The notes: generated by a model from the sequence alone, not told the origin. Shown: positions 55,406 to 64,000, numbered from the stretch's first letter. The stretch is 64,000 nucleotides of DNA from Mucilaginibacter saanensis (GCF_014200575.1 NZ_JACHBZ010000005.1:186001-250000); one strand, 5' to 3'. Program-made: numbers and translations.

Positions 55406-57562
55406 ATGAGAACCAGCCATAAAGGTTTTGCCGAGGGATTATTATTTACGCTAAATATTTTCATTGTTGTTTTATTACTGGCTGGTGATAGCCTGGTTGT
55501 ACCTCAATGGCTGCAGCCCATTGGCCGCCTACATCCGCTTATATTACATTTCCCGATAGTAATATTGATGCTGGCCATGATGCTGGAGTTTTTCCGGTTC
55601 AGGCCAACGTTTGCCAACGAAAAGTTATACCAGCTTTTTACCACAGATTTACTGGTATTGGGCACGCTCTTATCATCGCTCACGGTAATTATGGGGTTAT
55701 TCTTGTCGCGCGAGCCTGGTTATGAGGGGGGCACCTTACAATGGCATAAATGGTTTGGCGTAAGTGTGGCATTTGTGGGGTATGGCATTTATTTATGGCG
55801 CAACACCTCGGGTTATACGGCAACCATAGCTAAAACAGGAGCCATTGTCACCATATTTTGTCTTACACTTGCCGGTCATTTTGGTGCCGATCTTACCCAT
55901 GGCGAAGATTTTATACTGGCCCCTATCCTAAAAAAGGAAAACCGCGCGGTACCCATTGAGCAGGCCCTGGTGTATCAGGATGTGATAGCACCCATTTTTG
56001 AAACTAAATGTGTTAGTTGCCATAATGCCGATAAAATGAAAGGCGGCTTAATGTTGACTACTGCTAATGCCATACTTAAGGGAGGTAAAACAGGTAAATT
56101 GTTTATTGCCGGGCAACCCGGCATCAGCTTGTTATTGCAGCGTATACACCTGCCCGAGGACGAGAAAAAACACATGCCGCCCGTTGGCAAACCCCAGTTA
56201 ACCGATCAGGATAAATTGTTGCTGTATCTTTGGATAAAGAACAATCCTGATTTTAAGAAAAAAGTAATTGAACTGCCTGCAACAGACTCCCTGAGAATGT
56301 TAGCGGCAACCCGCTTAAAACCGGCAGAAAGTACGGAGGAGATTTATGATTTTTCGGCTGCAGATGATAAGGATATAAAAAAGCTCAATAATAATTACCG
56401 GGTAATATATGCGCTGGCCAATGCATCGCCTGCTTTGGCGGTTAATATTTATAACAAAAGCACCTATTCAGTTAAAGTTTTGGATGAGCTTGATCCCATC
56501 AAAAAACAAATTGTTATACTTGATTTAAACAAAATGCCGGTAAAGGATGCTGATCTGAAAACGATTGGCCATTTTGAAAACCTGCGCCAGCTTAATCTTA
56601 ATTTTTCTGACGTTACCGGGAGTGGTTTAAAGGCTCTGTCATCACTTAAACACCTCAAATCATTATCACTGGCCGGTGCCAAACTGAACTCCGATGCGCT
56701 CGGGCAAATTATGGCGATCAAGAGCCTCACAGAATTAGCTATTTGGGATACTGGATTAAAGCCAAATGATATACAGCGCTTACAGGCCGCCAATAAAAAG
56801 ATCAGGCTGTTAAGCGGTTTTAAGGATGACGGTAAAGCGTTGAAGCTTACCAGCCCGCTTCTGAAAAATACCAGCCAGATATTTCAGCAATCATTCCAGT
56901 TGCAAATGAGCAATCCCATTAAAGGGACGGATATACGTTACACTACCGACGGCAGTGTTCCGGATAGTATAAAATCAGCTTCTTACAAACCGGGTATCGT
57001 GTTTACACAAAATACCTTTTTGCGGGCCCGCGCATTTAAATCAGGGTGGCTGGGGAGCGATACCGTGCAATTTAACTTTTACAAGAATACCTATACACCA
57101 GACAGCATTAGCTTTTTAGCACCTGCCGACGGAAAATATCAGGCCGATGGCGCTAAAACCATTATTGATAAAGAGCTGGGTGGTACCAACTTTGGCAATA
57201 TGAAATGGCTGGGTTCGCAAAAGGATATGGCTATACTCATGCTTTTCAAAAAGCCAGTGGAATTGCATTCCCTTACGCTTAATACTATGCGTAATATAGG
57301 CAGCCAGATATTTTTACCGGCTGAGATTGAGGTTTGGGGTGGGGCAGATGAGCATCATTTTAAACTATTAACCACCCTGAAAACAGCTATCCCGCAAAAA
57401 AAAGATCCGGTTGCTGCCATTACCCTGGAGTGTAAATTGAAAACCGCCGCGAACGTATCCTGCATAAAACTGATCATTAAACCGCTTAAGAAGGTACCAG
57501 ACTGGCATCCGGCAAAAGGAAAACCAGGCTGGGTGTTCGCAGACGAGCTATTTTTAAATTAG
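55406..57562 (+). CDS. DUF2231/cytochrome/LRR membrane protein with C-terminal beta domains
   Basis: A 718-residue protein. Five or so membrane helices lie in residues 10-165, including the DUF2231 block GRLHPLILHFPIVI. A cytochrome-like segment has haem motif CVSCH (202-206) and KHMPPVGKPQLT. Leucine-rich repeats follow at ~350-470. Compared with its 444-residue paralogue at 2258, it has about 240 extra residues. These are a chitobiase-C-type Ig-like domain (IRYTTDGSVPDS, FLRARAFKSGW) and a discoidin-like region (LHSLTLNTMRNIGS, IEVWGG). The extra part may bind carbohydrate. It is the last gene of the cassette, 35 bases after NHL. Confidence 0.87.
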   Translation: MRTSHKGFAEGLLFTLNIFIVVLLLAGDSLVVPQWLQPIGRLHPLILHFPIVILMLAMMLEFFRFRPTFANEKLYQLFTTDLLVLGTLLSSLTVIMGLFLSREPGYEGGTLQWHKWFGVSVAFVGYGIYLWRNTSGYTATIAKTGAIVTIFCLTLAGHFGADLTHGEDFILAPILKKENRAVPIEQALVYQDVIAPIFETKCVSCHNADKMKGGLMLTTANAILKGGKTGKLFIAGQPGISLLLQRIHLPEDEKKHMPPVGKPQLTDQDKLLLYLWIKNNPDFKKKVIELPATDSLRMLAATRLKPAESTEEIYDFSAADDKDIKKLNNNYRVIYALANASPALAVNIYNKSTYSVKVLDELDPIKKQIVILDLNKMPVKDADLKTIGHFENLRQLNLNFSDVTGSGLKALSSLKHLKSLSLAGAKLNSDALGQIMAIKSLTELAIWDTGLKPNDIQRLQAANKKIRLLSGFKDDGKALKLTSPLLKNTSQIFQQSFQLQMSNPIKGTDIRYTTDGSVPDSIKSASYKPGIVFTQNTFLRARAFKSGWLGSDTVQFNFYKNTYTPDSISFLAPADGKYQADGAKTIIDKELGGTNFGNMKWLGSQKDMAILMLFKKPVELHSLTLNTMRNIGSQIFLPAEIEVWGGADEHHFKLLTTLKTAIPQKKDPVAAITLECKLKTAANVSCIKLIIKPLKKVPDWHPAKGKPGWVFADELFLN

Positions 57563-57669
57563 AAAATTATAAGCAACAAAATATAAATTATTTAGAATGC
57601 TTGGCTAACTTGTTCCCGTCAGTACTGCACCTTTAATTTTATAAGCGTAATACCCTTAAATAGCTATAA

Positions 57670-59439
57670 ATGAAACGTATATCAATAGTAATTTTATTGA
57701 TCCTTTGTCTTTTTAATACAACGGCCTTTTGCCAAGCTACGGCGGTATATCAATGGTTTGATCCGGCTAAAGCAGATTTTCCGGTTATAGAGGGGCAGGC
57801 ATGGCCAAAGGAAACCGCAAGCACCTATGACCGGTTCCCGGCGCGTGCCGAAAAGAGCCTCAATCCTAATGTATGGAATTTATCGCACAACAGTGCCGGC
57901 TTATATATCAAGTTTAAAACTAATGCTCCAAACCTGGTTATCCGTTATAAGGTTAAAGGCGACCTCGCTATGCCGCACATGCCGGCAACCGGGGTAAGCG
58001 GTTTAGATCTTTATGCCCTTGACCCCAACGGGAAATGGTGCATGGCCCCCGGTAGTTACTCATTTAAGGACACCATTACCTACCGGTTCTCAAATATCAA
58101 AGTAAGTACCAGCTTTCCAGGAAAGAGTTATGAATACAGGCTCTTTCTGCCTTTATATAATTCCGTATCCTGGCTTGAAATAGGTGTTCCGGGTGGTAAT
58201 ACATTTAATTTCATGCCTTTGTCTGAAGAAAAACCGGTACTTATATACGGAACTTCTATTGCCCAGGGTGGGTGCACATCAAGGCCGGGCCTGGCGTGGA
58301 CAGCAATTTTACAACGCGCGCTTGACCGTCCGCTGGTAAACCTGGGTTTTTCAGGTAACGGACTGCTTGAAAAATCAGTTACTGACCTGATGACGGAGAT
58401 TGATGCAAAATTATATGTGCTTGATTGTATGCCCAACCTGGCAAGATTTTCTGACCAGGAAATTGAAAAACGATTACTGGAATCAGTACAAAACTTAAAA
58501 GAAAAACGCCCGCTGGTGCCCATACTGCTTGTAGAACATAGTGAGGGTAACGTAGATGGTTTATTAGATAGCGGCAGGAATGCAGATTATAACCGTGTTA
58601 ATAAAGTGCTTGATCTTACTTATAAAAAGCTTACTACAGCAGGCACTAAAAATGTTTATTTATTAACGGCCAACGAAATTGGATTTGATATTAATTCAAC
58701 AGTTGACGGTGTGCACCCCAATGATGCCGGTATGGCGAAATATGCCAGCGCTTATGAGAAAACTATAAGGGCAATTATTAATGAGCCAACGGGTAAATAC
58801 TCAACCACCGTACCGGTTGTACAAAGCAGGGATGGTTATTATGATTGGCGAAACAGGCATAATGAAATACTTACACTGGTTAAAACTGATCCGCCCCGGA
58901 TTGTATTCCTGGGTAATTCTATTTTGAATTATTGGGGTGGCATACCAAAAGCTCCTTTAGCAAGAGGGGCCGACTCCTGGAATAAATACCTGGAACCTTT
59001 AGGGGTAAAAAACTTTGGTTTTGGCTGGGATCAGGTAGAAAACGTGTTATGGCGCGTATATCATGAAGAAATAGATGGCTTTAAGGCTGATAAGGTGATG
59101 ATCATGATAGGTACCAACAACCTGGCAGGTAACAATGACGAGGAAATAGTAGAAGGATTAAAAATGCTTGCGCAGGCAGTAAAAGTACGCCAGCCTGCAA
59201 CCGAAATTATTTTATCAGGCTTGCTACCCAGAAGGGCTCAGGAACAACGTATAAAAATATTGAATAAAGCCATTGCTAAGCTGGCTGCTCAAACTCAGGT
59301 ACGTTTTATTAACCCAGGGAAGGTGTTAATTAATAACGAAGGCAAGATTGATGAATCTCTTTTTGGGGATGGTTTGCATCCCAACGAGGTAGGTTATCAG
59401 AAACTGGCAGTTGCTTTGGTTCCGTATCTCAAAAAATAG
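57670..59439 (+). CDS. Exported esterase with two SGNH hydrolase domains
   Basis: A 589-residue exported protein, with signal peptide ending NTTAFCQ. Residues ~30-185 fit the GxDLY domain that precedes some SGNH esterases (GLDLYALDPNGKW). SGNH domain 1 (~190-375) has LIYGTSIAQGGCTS, LGFSGNG and DGVHPNDAG. SGNH domain 2 (~405-589) has IVFLGNSILNYWGG, NFGFGWDQ, MIGTNNLAGN and GDGLHPNEVGYQ. Both domains keep Ser, Asp and His blocks, so both may be active acetyl or acyl esterases. The gene follows the second cassette with a 107-base gap and ends at a hairpin, so it may be separately controlled. It likely works with glycan-degrading enzymes. Confidence 0.87.
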   Translation: MKRISIVILLILCLFNTTAFCQATAVYQWFDPAKADFPVIEGQAWPKETASTYDRFPARAEKSLNPNVWNLSHNSAGLYIKFKTNAPNLVIRYKVKGDLAMPHMPATGVSGLDLYALDPNGKWCMAPGSYSFKDTITYRFSNIKVSTSFPGKSYEYRLFLPLYNSVSWLEIGVPGGNTFNFMPLSEEKPVLIYGTSIAQGGCTSRPGLAWTAILQRALDRPLVNLGFSGNGLLEKSVTDLMTEIDAKLYVLDCMPNLARFSDQEIEKRLLESVQNLKEKRPLVPILLVEHSEGNVDGLLDSGRNADYNRVNKVLDLTYKKLTTAGTKNVYLLTANEIGFDINSTVDGVHPNDAGMAKYASAYEKTIRAIINEPTGKYSTTVPVVQSRDGYYDWRNRHNEILTLVKTDPPRIVFLGNSILNYWGGIPKAPLARGADSWNKYLEPLGVKNFGFGWDQVENVLWRVYHEEIDGFKADKVMIMIGTNNLAGNNDEEIVEGLKMLAQAVKVRQPATEIILSGLLPRRAQEQRIKILNKAIAKLAAQTQVRFINPGKVLINNEGKIDESLFGDGLHPNEVGYQKLAVALVPYLKK

Positions 59440-59459
59440 CGACATCGTTTTGTTTATTT

Positions 59460-59504
59460 AAAAAGCCTTTTCATGTTTAAAGAAACAAGGAAAAGGCTTT
59501 TTTT
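59460..59504 (+). terminator. Hairpin terminator after the double-SGNH gene
   Basis: 13-base perfect arms (AAAAAGCCTTTTC at 59460-59472, complement at 59490-59502) followed by further Ts, 20 bases after the stop codon. Confidence 0.85.
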
Positions 59505-59600
59505 ATACTGCAAATAATATTCTATTTTAAGCTAAATTTCGCCTAACCCAAGGGTGTGCTTATATTAAATCAAAATTAATGCAGTAAAACTATATTAAAC

Positions 59601-59608
59601 TACATTTG
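59601..59608 (+). promoter_or_regulatory. Candidate -7 box (TACATTTG) for the second LacI gene
   Basis: Exact TAnnTTTG match 26 bases before the start codon. Confidence 0.5.
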
Positions 59609-59634
59609 CTATCCCTTTTTAATGAAAACCTACT

Positions 59635-60720
59635 ATGAAAAATAAAATTGTCCGTATTAAAGATATTGCCGAAAAAGCAAAGGTTTCAACAGGGACGGTT
59701 GACAGGGTATTGCATAAGCGTGGGCGGGTATCAAAAAAAGTGGAGGAAAAGATACTTAAGATCATCGAGGAGATGGATTATGAACCCAACCTGATGGCAA
59801 GGGCGTTGGGCTCCAATAAAGTATATCAAATAGCTGCGTTAATTCCTGATCATAAAAGTGATTCCTACTGGTACGCTCCTAAAGCAGGGATTGAAAAGGC
59901 GGAGAAGGACCTGAAACAATACGGTATTAGTGTTCAGCAATATGTATTTGATCCCTACGATGTAGCTTCATTTATAAAAAATGCCAATCAGCTAACCAAA
60001 GATAAGCCGGATGGGATAATTTTATCGCCTATATTTTACCGGGAAACCCTGCCTTTTTTTGAGAAATGGAAAACAGCCGGCATTCCATTTGTATTGTTTA
60101 ATACGCAAATTACCGAATACGAACCCCTCAGTTATATTGGTCAGGATTCTTACCAGAGTGGTTTTTTGGCCGGTAAGCTTATCCATTACGGGCAGTCTGA
60201 GCCTTGCTCGGTATTAATTGCACATATTGATGAGGAAATAAGTAATGCCGCACACCTTTTGAAAAAAGAACATGGATTTCGCAATTATTTTTCTCAAAAT
60301 AGCCTGGAGCATCAGTACAAAATTTTAAGAATTGAGTTAAACAGGTCAAATGCGGCTTTGTTTATTACCCAGCTGGATGCCATTATTGATAGCACGCCAG
60401 ATATGGGCAGTATTTTTGTAACGACATCTAAAGCACACGAAATTGCCAGGCACCTGGAGCAGCGCCATATAAAGCATATCAAAATAATAGGTTATGATTT
60501 ACTGCCTCCTAATTTGCATTTTCTGAATAAAGGAGCCATTAGTTTTTTAATCAACCAAAATCCTAAGGGGCAGGGTTACTGGGGTATTTACCAGTTAACA
60601 GATCACCTGGTGTTTAAAAAAGAAGTTCCTATTATCAAATATCTCCCGTTAGATATAGTTACCAAAGAGAATGTAAACTACTACACCGATGACGAGGATA
60701 CCGTTTATTTAGATATCTAA
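59635..60720 (+). CDS. LacI family transcriptional regulator (substrate-binding-protein-like)
   Basis: A 361-residue regulator. The helix-turn-helix and hinge occupy residues ~6-55 (RIKDIAEKAKVSTGTVDRVL), and the ligand domain ~60-340 is of the ribose-binding type (AALIPDHKSDSYWYAPKAGI, SYIGQDSYQSGFLAGKLIHYG). It is 300 bases upstream of the GH123 gene in the same direction, making that gene the most likely target. It ends at a very strong hairpin, so the two genes are not one transcript. Ligand unknown; an amino sugar is plausible from the neighbour. Confidence 0.9.
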   Translation: MKNKIVRIKDIAEKAKVSTGTVDRVLHKRGRVSKKVEEKILKIIEEMDYEPNLMARALGSNKVYQIAALIPDHKSDSYWYAPKAGIEKAEKDLKQYGISVQQYVFDPYDVASFIKNANQLTKDKPDGIILSPIFYRETLPFFEKWKTAGIPFVLFNTQITEYEPLSYIGQDSYQSGFLAGKLIHYGQSEPCSVLIAHIDEEISNAAHLLKKEHGFRNYFSQNSLEHQYKILRIELNRSNAALFITQLDAIIDSTPDMGSIFVTTSKAHEIARHLEQRHIKHIKIIGYDLLPPNLHFLNKGAISFLINQNPKGQGYWGIYQLTDHLVFKKEVPIIKYLPLDIVTKENVNYYTDDEDTVYLDI

Positions 60721-60752
60721 TCCCTCTTATTTTGCTATAGCGTTTACGCGCA

Positions 60753-60810
60753 TCTTTTATCCTTAATGAATTACCTGTGGGCAATTCATTAAGGATAAAA
60801 GACTTTTTTA
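60753..60810. terminator. Very strong hairpin terminator after second LacI gene
   Basis: Perfect 20-base arms (60753-60772 and 60783-60802) with a 10-base loop, followed by CTTTTTTA. It isolates the LacI gene from GH123. Confidence 0.9.
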
Positions 60811-60822
60811 TAAAACTCATAA

Positions 60823-61020
60823 ATGTGTGTGTGCGGGCACATAAATATTTTTATATTTGTGATAGAGGTATTTACGGTATATAAATGTGTGCGTATATAT
60901 TAATTGCCATAAAATTATCATGTGCAGTAACTAACGTTCCTTTGCTCCCGGTTTTTGGAGGCAATGAATTTGAAAAACCAAACCTGAATATTTAACCGTT
61001 TCATAGCAAAGTAGCCGAAT
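60823..61020 (+). promoter_or_regulatory. Promoter/operator region of the GH123 gene
   Basis: The stretch between the terminator and the GH123 start holds a TATATTTG box (60852-60859, TAnnTTTG type). Just upstream is an inverted ATGTG...CACAT pair (about 60825-60843), and a related ATAAATGTGTG copy recurs near 60880. The inverted pair lies where a repressor could block the promoter and may be the site of the second LacI protein. Confidence 0.35.
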
Positions 61021-62769
61021 ATGAAAATAAAATTTACTGTAATACTGTTGTTGTTTAGCGCTGTTGTTTTGGCGCAGTCAAAAACTGATGGCACCTACCA
61101 GGAGCTTCCTGATCCCAAACCAGTTCAACAAGAAACCTGGAACCAATTAAAACCGGGTGTTTATGTAAGTTTTGCCTCGGCTGATATTCGTTATGATAAA
61201 CGCAATGCACCTTCTATATCTCCTTTGCAAACCCAATGGGAGGCAAAAGCCTGGAAAGGCGAAAAAGTACATACGCAATTCCTGGTATGGACTACCAGCA
61301 ACCTGAAACAACTACGCCTTGAGTGGGGTACCCTCCAGGATAATAATGGGCATCAAATTCCTGTAAAAAACATCAATGCAAACTTTGTGCGTTATGTAAT
61401 GGCCGACGGGCTGAATAAACAGGGTGGGGGCTGCGGGATTCCGGCTGGCCTTGACTCCTCACTTGTAGAGGATGTTATTGACCCCGTAAAATATCTTGCG
61501 GTAGGCAAAAATACCACCCGTCCTGTTTGGTTAAGTATTAAAGTTCCTGCTAATGCGGTTGAAGGTATTTATAAAGGTTATGTAAAAGTTAGGGAAGGGG
61601 AAAATAAATATGCAGGTACTTTGCACTATAGCATACAAGTACTCCCTCATACGCTGCCGGCACCCGAAAACTGGAAATTTCATTTAGACTTGTGGCAAAA
61701 TCCATATTCCATTGCGCGTGTATATGGGGTAAAGGCTTGGTCTAAAGAACATTTTGACCTCATGCGTCCTTACATAAAGATGCTGGCAGATGCCGGGCAA
61801 AAATCAATTACTACTACACTGATCCATGACCCGTGGAACAGCCAGACCTATGATATTTATCGTTCCATGATAAAATGGACTAAAAATAAAAATGGCTCAT
61901 GGACCTATGATTATGCTGTGTTTGATAAATGGGTGTCTTTTATGATGTCATTCGGGATTAATAAGTTTATCAACTGTTATAGCATGATCCCCTGGAATTT
62001 GAAGTTTTACTATTATGACGAGGCCCTTGGCAAAGAAACATCAATTGTTGCTAAACCCGGTACACCGGAGTATGAAGCGCATTGGCGCCCCATGCTGGCT
62101 GATTTTGCCAATCACCTTAAACAAAAAGGATGGTTCAATAAAACTACCATTGCCATGGACGAAAGATCTATGGCAGATATGCAAAAAGCGATTGCCCTGA
62201 TAAAAAGTGCCGATAAAGATTTCAAAATTTCATTAGCGGGTAATTATCATCCCGAAATTGAGCATGATTTGGTGGATTACTGCGTTGCGCTAAACCAAAC
62301 TATTGACCAGGCAACTATGCTGTCGCGTAAAAAGGCAGGTTTTAACACCACTTACTATACTTGTTGTACCGAAGCTCGTCCCAATACATTTACCTTTTCT
62401 GCACCGGCAGAGGCTGCTTACCTGGGATGGTACGCAGCTTACAAAGGGTATGACGGCTATTTAAGATGGGCCTACAATTGCTGGACAAAAGATCCCCTGC
62501 GTGATACGCGGTTTGGGTCATGGTCATCAGGTGATGCTTTTTTAGTTTACCCTGGTTTGCGATCTTCTATTCGCTTTGAGCGACTGATTGAGGGTATCCA
62601 GGATTTTGAAAAAATCCATTTATTGAAGGACGATTTTATAAAAAACAACCAGCAGGATAAGTTGCATGCGCTTGAAAATATACTGGGCAATTTTGATACC
62701 GAAGAATTAAAGAGTAAGAGTGCGGCCGAAATTCTTCGTATTTCACAGCGTAAGTTAAATGGTTTGTAA
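61021..62769 (+). CDS. GH123-type beta-N-acetylgalactosaminidase (DUF4091 domain)
   Basis: A 582-residue exported enzyme with signal peptide ending AVVLAQS. A beta-sandwich of ~200 residues is followed by a TIM barrel and a short C-terminal domain. The barrel has the consecutive acid pair D380-E381 in IAMDERSMAD. Clostridial and Bacteroides GH123 enzymes use such an Asp-Glu pair for substrate-assisted hydrolysis of beta-GalNAc. Blocks RWAYNCWTKDPLRDTRF and LEGIQDFEK-like RLIEGIQDFEKIHLL also fit DUF4091/GH123. It would complement the alpha-specific GH109 at 32066. It is under separate control next to a LacI gene. Family assignment is firm; the exact glycan is unknown. Confidence 0.83.
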   Translation: MKIKFTVILLLFSAVVLAQSKTDGTYQELPDPKPVQQETWNQLKPGVYVSFASADIRYDKRNAPSISPLQTQWEAKAWKGEKVHTQFLVWTTSNLKQLRLEWGTLQDNNGHQIPVKNINANFVRYVMADGLNKQGGGCGIPAGLDSSLVEDVIDPVKYLAVGKNTTRPVWLSIKVPANAVEGIYKGYVKVREGENKYAGTLHYSIQVLPHTLPAPENWKFHLDLWQNPYSIARVYGVKAWSKEHFDLMRPYIKMLADAGQKSITTTLIHDPWNSQTYDIYRSMIKWTKNKNGSWTYDYAVFDKWVSFMMSFGINKFINCYSMIPWNLKFYYYDEALGKETSIVAKPGTPEYEAHWRPMLADFANHLKQKGWFNKTTIAMDERSMADMQKAIALIKSADKDFKISLAGNYHPEIEHDLVDYCVALNQTIDQATMLSRKKAGFNTTYYTCCTEARPNTFTFSAPAEAAYLGWYAAYKGYDGYLRWAYNCWTKDPLRDTRFGSWSSGDAFLVYPGLRSSIRFERLIEGIQDFEKIHLLKDDFIKNNQQDKLHALENILGNFDTEELKSKSAAEILRISQRKLNGL

Positions 62770-63364
62770 ATAATTTATATAACCCCTAATTCTATGAAAT
62801 TTTATTCCTGCTCCCTTTTATTTTAAACATTTTCCTGATTTTATCTATTATTGATTCAAGAGATGAGCTGAAAGGGTATAAAACATTAAAAGTATGCGGG
62901 TTAACAAGGTGGCAAGCAAATTAAATTACGAGCGAAATCAAACCTTCATGTTTTTTAAGCGATGCTATTGCAGTGATAAAAAAACACCATCTGGTTGCCA
63001 ATTGCGATATAAGCTTTATTAGTTTTACCAACTCATCTATCTGGAGTTTTATAGATAATTCGCTGCTTGCATCCTGTGGCTTGTAAAATTGATGTGCCTG
63101 ATTGTAAAAAGCATCAGCCGAAAATGGACAATGCCCGTACATAGTTGGGGTATGGTTTTTTCTGAACTATATATTAAATTTGGTGACCGCATTATAATTT
63201 TTCTCTTTTGACGGGACTATTTTAGCGCTTTAGGTGGGAGGATAGTGCTTTTGGCTTAAACGCCCCTTTTTTTGTCGCAAATAGCCCTCTTCGCTATGGA
63301 CGCAGTATTTTATTTTTGACCTTACGCAAACCGGATCGCAGAAATCAAAACTAAAACCAATCAA
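62770..63364. other. 595-base gap after GH123
   Basis: No convincing gene. A 73-codon frame on the minus strand (62921-63142) lacks recognisable homology or a ribosome binding site. A TATTTTTG box at 63311-63318 faces the gene at 63365. Confidence 0.45.
63311..63318 (+). promoter_or_regulatory. Candidate -7 box (TATTTTTG) for the RibD-like gene
   Basis: Exact TAnnTTTG match 46 bases before the start codon. Confidence 0.4.
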
Positions 63365-63925
63365 ATGAGAAAGGTAATTTTCGCAATCAACACAACTTTA
63401 GATGGCTGCTGCGACCATGATAAATTCTATCCGGATGAAGAAATGATGGCGTATTTTACGCAGCTCACGCGCGATGCTGACACACTCCTCTACGGGCGTA
63501 AAACTTATCAATTGATGGTTCCTTATTGGCCCGATGTGGCTAAAAATGCTTCCGGGGATAGAGAAGTAGATATCGAATTTGCCCGGGCATTTGACGCCGT
63601 CAACAAAATTGTTGTTTTCTCACAGTCATTAAACAGCCCTGAAGAAAACAGAACGAGAATTATTAGCACAAGTATTCATGATGAAGTGGTTAAGCTGAAA
63701 CAAGAACAGGGCAAAAATATTTTGACCGGTGGGGTAACCATTCCTTCACAACTTGCGGCGCTTGATTTGATTGATGAATATCATTTTGTGGTTCACCCGA
63801 TAATTGCCGGAGAAGGCAGGCGGTTGTTTGAAGGTATCAACCTGCTGGAGCAATTACAAGTGAAGTTGGTTGAGTCGAAGGTTTTTAAGTCGGGAGGTGT
63901 TGCACTCCGGTATGTAAAACAGTAG
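63365..63925 (+). CDS. Dihydrofolate reductase family protein (RibD C-terminal domain)
   Basis: A 186-residue cytoplasmic protein of the RibD_C/DHFR-like fold. It starts with the family block RKVIFAINTTLDGCCDHD, then LLYGRKTYQLMVPYWPD, ILTGGVTIPSQLAALDLIDEY and HPIIAGEGRRLFEG, all standard for YyaP/YwjB-type stand-alone members. The fold binds NADPH; the natural substrate of this group is unknown. It is probably unrelated to the sugar genes. Confidence 0.88.
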   Translation: MRKVIFAINTTLDGCCDHDKFYPDEEMMAYFTQLTRDADTLLYGRKTYQLMVPYWPDVAKNASGDREVDIEFARAFDAVNKIVVFSQSLNSPEENRTRIISTSIHDEVVKLKQEQGKNILTGGVTIPSQLAALDLIDEYHFVVHPIIAGEGRRLFEGINLLEQLQVKLVESKVFKSGGVALRYVKQ

Positions 63926-64000
63926 CGAACGACAGTTATAACAATCAATCAACAGACAAAAATTAACTTTGACAAACAATAAATAAAATAGAAATGATGA

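Noticed and set aside
60738..60749. GCGTTTACGC as a third LacI-type operator
   Set aside because: It is not a true palindrome at the centre and sits before the terminator, between the LacI stop and the hairpin.
62921..63142. 73-codon open frame on the minus strand after GH123
   Set aside because: No signal, no recognisable family, no purine-rich start context; AT-rich gap makes chance frames likely.
1..64000. Mobile element or transfer event explaining the two cassette copies
   Set aside because: No transposase, integrase, terminal repeats or tRNA junction was seen; the copies are diverged, which fits old duplication or separate acquisition.

Overview
The window looks like a chromosome segment of a Bacteroidota bacterium, most likely Sphingobacteriaceae (Mucilaginibacter- or Pedobacter-like). 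The evidence is a SusC/SusD pair, many exported glycoside hydrolases, TAnnTTTG-type promoter boxes, moderate GC and strong preference for AT-rich intergenic DNA. No tRNA, rRNA, CRISPR array, insertion sequence or prophage gene was seen.

Layout. (1) 1-3592: the 3' part of a cassette made of DUF1501, a Tat-exported NHL propeller, and a DUF2231 membrane protein carrying one c-type haem motif and leucine-rich repeats. (2) 3879-7167: a GH92 glycosidase and a convergent AraC regulator. (3) 7522-11721: a four-gene operon for oxidative L-fucose catabolism: a fucose dehydrogenase-like SDR, L-fuconate dehydratase, a sodium/solute symporter and a lipoprotein mutarotase. (4) 11933-24430: a hydrolase block of two GH95, one GH29, two clan-D alpha-galactosidase-type enzymes and an alpha/beta-hydrolase-SGNH double esterase. 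The last five form one operon closed by a strong terminator. (5) 24705-27484: a macroglobulin/TonB-plug protein and a small membrane protein. (6) 27717-41408: a GalNAc-type locus. It holds a LacI regulator, a DUF6067-type hydrolase, a GH109-type alpha-N-acetylgalactosaminidase with a DUF3472 protein, an N-acetylhexosamine-1-kinase-like kinase and SusC/SusD. Four of its transcription units have the same CAAACGTTTG operator upstream. (7) 41498-49682: assorted genes: a conserved Bacteroidota protein, an NlpC/P60 hydrolase, a frameshifted TlpA-like thioredoxin, an alpha/beta hydrolase, DUF1223, two small exported proteins and a DoxX-like protein. (8) 50538-57562: a complete second copy of the cassette in (1), now with its DUF1549/DUF1553 cytochrome-type lipoprotein at the front. 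(9) 57670-63925: a double-SGNH esterase, a second LacI regulator, a GH123-type beta-N-acetylgalactosaminidase and a RibD/DHFR-like protein.

How it fits together. Exported enzymes can release fucose, galactose, mannose and both alpha- and beta-linked GalNAc, and two multi-domain esterases can remove acyl groups. Fucose can then enter through the symporter and be oxidised. GalNAc-type sugars appear to be handled by the LacI-controlled SusCD/kinase set. Such a sugar mix suits fucosylated, GalNAc-containing glycoconjugates (mucin-like, blood-group-like or glycolipid glycans) better than a plain plant wall polymer, but this is inference.

The best candidate for an undescribed system is the twice-present DUF1553-DUF1501-NHL-DUF2231/cytochrome/LRR cassette. 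It combines probable haem proteins with Tat-exported partners and has no assigned biochemical role that I know of.
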